Shown here one piece after another: positions 63,693 to 64,000 of a stretch of 64,000 nt of DNA. The DNA is from Balaenoptera acutorostrata. Lineage: Eukaryota; Chordata; Mammalia; Artiodactyla; Balaenopteridae. A program made the translations under genes and the position numbers. Location: positions 23,707,032 to 23,771,031 of the forward strand of contig NC_080071.1 in assembly GCF_949987535.1 (NCBI RefSeq), given 5' to 3'. The notes below the pieces were generated by a model. It was given only the letters and a program-made list of their open reading frames with translations. It ran no database searches and was not told the origin of the DNA. The number at the start of each line of letters is the position of its first letter. Position 1 is the first letter of the stretch.

Positions 63693-63825
63693 TTTTTTTT
63701 TTAACTTTTTTTTGTTTTGGCCTCACCACATGGCATGTGGGATCTTAGTTCCCCGACCAGGGATCGAACCCACACCCCCTACATTGGGAGCACAGAGTCT
63801 TAACCACAGGACCACCAGGGAAGCC
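63693..63825 (-). mobile_element. Old tRNA-Glu-derived SINE, short form
   Basis: Reverse orientation, only about 130 bp (head, B-box region and a T-rich tail). It is flanked by imperfect copies CCTCTTTGTCTT / CCTCTTCGTCTT (63681-63692, 63826-63837), so it is older than the other copies. Confidence 0.85.
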
Positions 63826-64000
63826 CCTCTTCGTCTTCTTTTGAGCAGCACTTTGCAAGCTGTATTGTAAGGATGATTAAAGAGGTATCGAAAATAAGTA
63901 ACACACATACGAAAGGGCAAGTTGTAGGCTCCACAAATTGGAGTGGGTTTATCATTAGGATTGTTTTCGGCTAGCATTATTTTCTTAATTTTCCAGCTAA

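Larger units (their letters stand above)
45081..64000. other. Intergenic DNA upstream of DPP4
   Basis: No exon of a second gene was recognised. The content is MIR, L1, ERVL, MaLR, SINE and L2 sequence as listed. Unassigned stretches are about 45550-46180, 49420-50260, 50350-51900, 52400-53110, 58380-59610, 59940-60780, 61040-61590 and 62490-63680. In human the next gene on this side is GCG, also on the DPP4 strand; it is not reached here. Confidence 0.75.

Noticed and set aside
45081..64000. Search for exons of GCG, the next gene upstream of DPP4 in human
   Set aside because: No glucagon-family peptide sequence was recognised; the gene is expected further away.

Overview
The window is mammalian genomic DNA from a cetartiodactyl, most likely a whale or dolphin. 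The evidence is a set of young tRNA-Glu-derived SINEs of the CHR type (GGCTTCCCTGGTGGCGCAGTGG heads, AAATA-rich tails), cetartiodactyl L1 3' ends, and old eutherian repeats (MIR, L2, MaLR LTRs, ERVL, hAT elements). Nothing prokaryotic is present.

One protein-coding gene is supported: the 5' half of DPP4 (dipeptidyl peptidase 4, CD26), on the minus strand. Exons 1 to 10 lie between 44648 (start codon) and 6650. They encode residues 1-295 plus two bases of codon 296, about 39% of a protein of roughly 766 residues. All ten exons are open, keep phase across every junction, and have GT/AG splice sites. The rest of the gene (blades V-VIII of the propeller and the alpha/beta hydrolase domain) lies before base 1. 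Introns are 0.12-6.2 kb except intron 2 (21.6 kb), which holds most of the repeats inside the gene. A CpG-rich promoter region surrounds exon 1 (about 44.15-45.08 kb).

Layout: 1-6649, intron 10 with SINE, L2, MIR, hAT and LTR pieces; 6650-14263, exons 10-6, with a full-length U6 snRNA retrocopy in intron 7; 14264-20452, intron 5 (L1, L2, MIR with a nested MaLR LTR, two hAT elements, SINE); 20453-22429, exons 5-3; 22430-44017, intron 2; 44018-44105, exon 2; 44643 upward, exon 1 and promoter; about 45.1-64 kb, upstream intergenic DNA. That intergenic DNA is dominated by an ERVL pol relic broken up by an L1 fragment and an MLT1 LTR (46.5-49.4 kb), a nearly complete but dead L1 on the minus strand (53.13-58.38 kb), and L2/MIR debris. 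No second gene was found.

I found no convincing new biological system. The points most worth checking are the U6 retrocopy 86 bp from the exon 8 acceptor, an overlapping tandem splice donor at exon 7, an exon-like 92-bp segment in intron 2, a 79-bp hairpin-forming MITE, and promoter-proximal G-rich and HNF1-like motifs.
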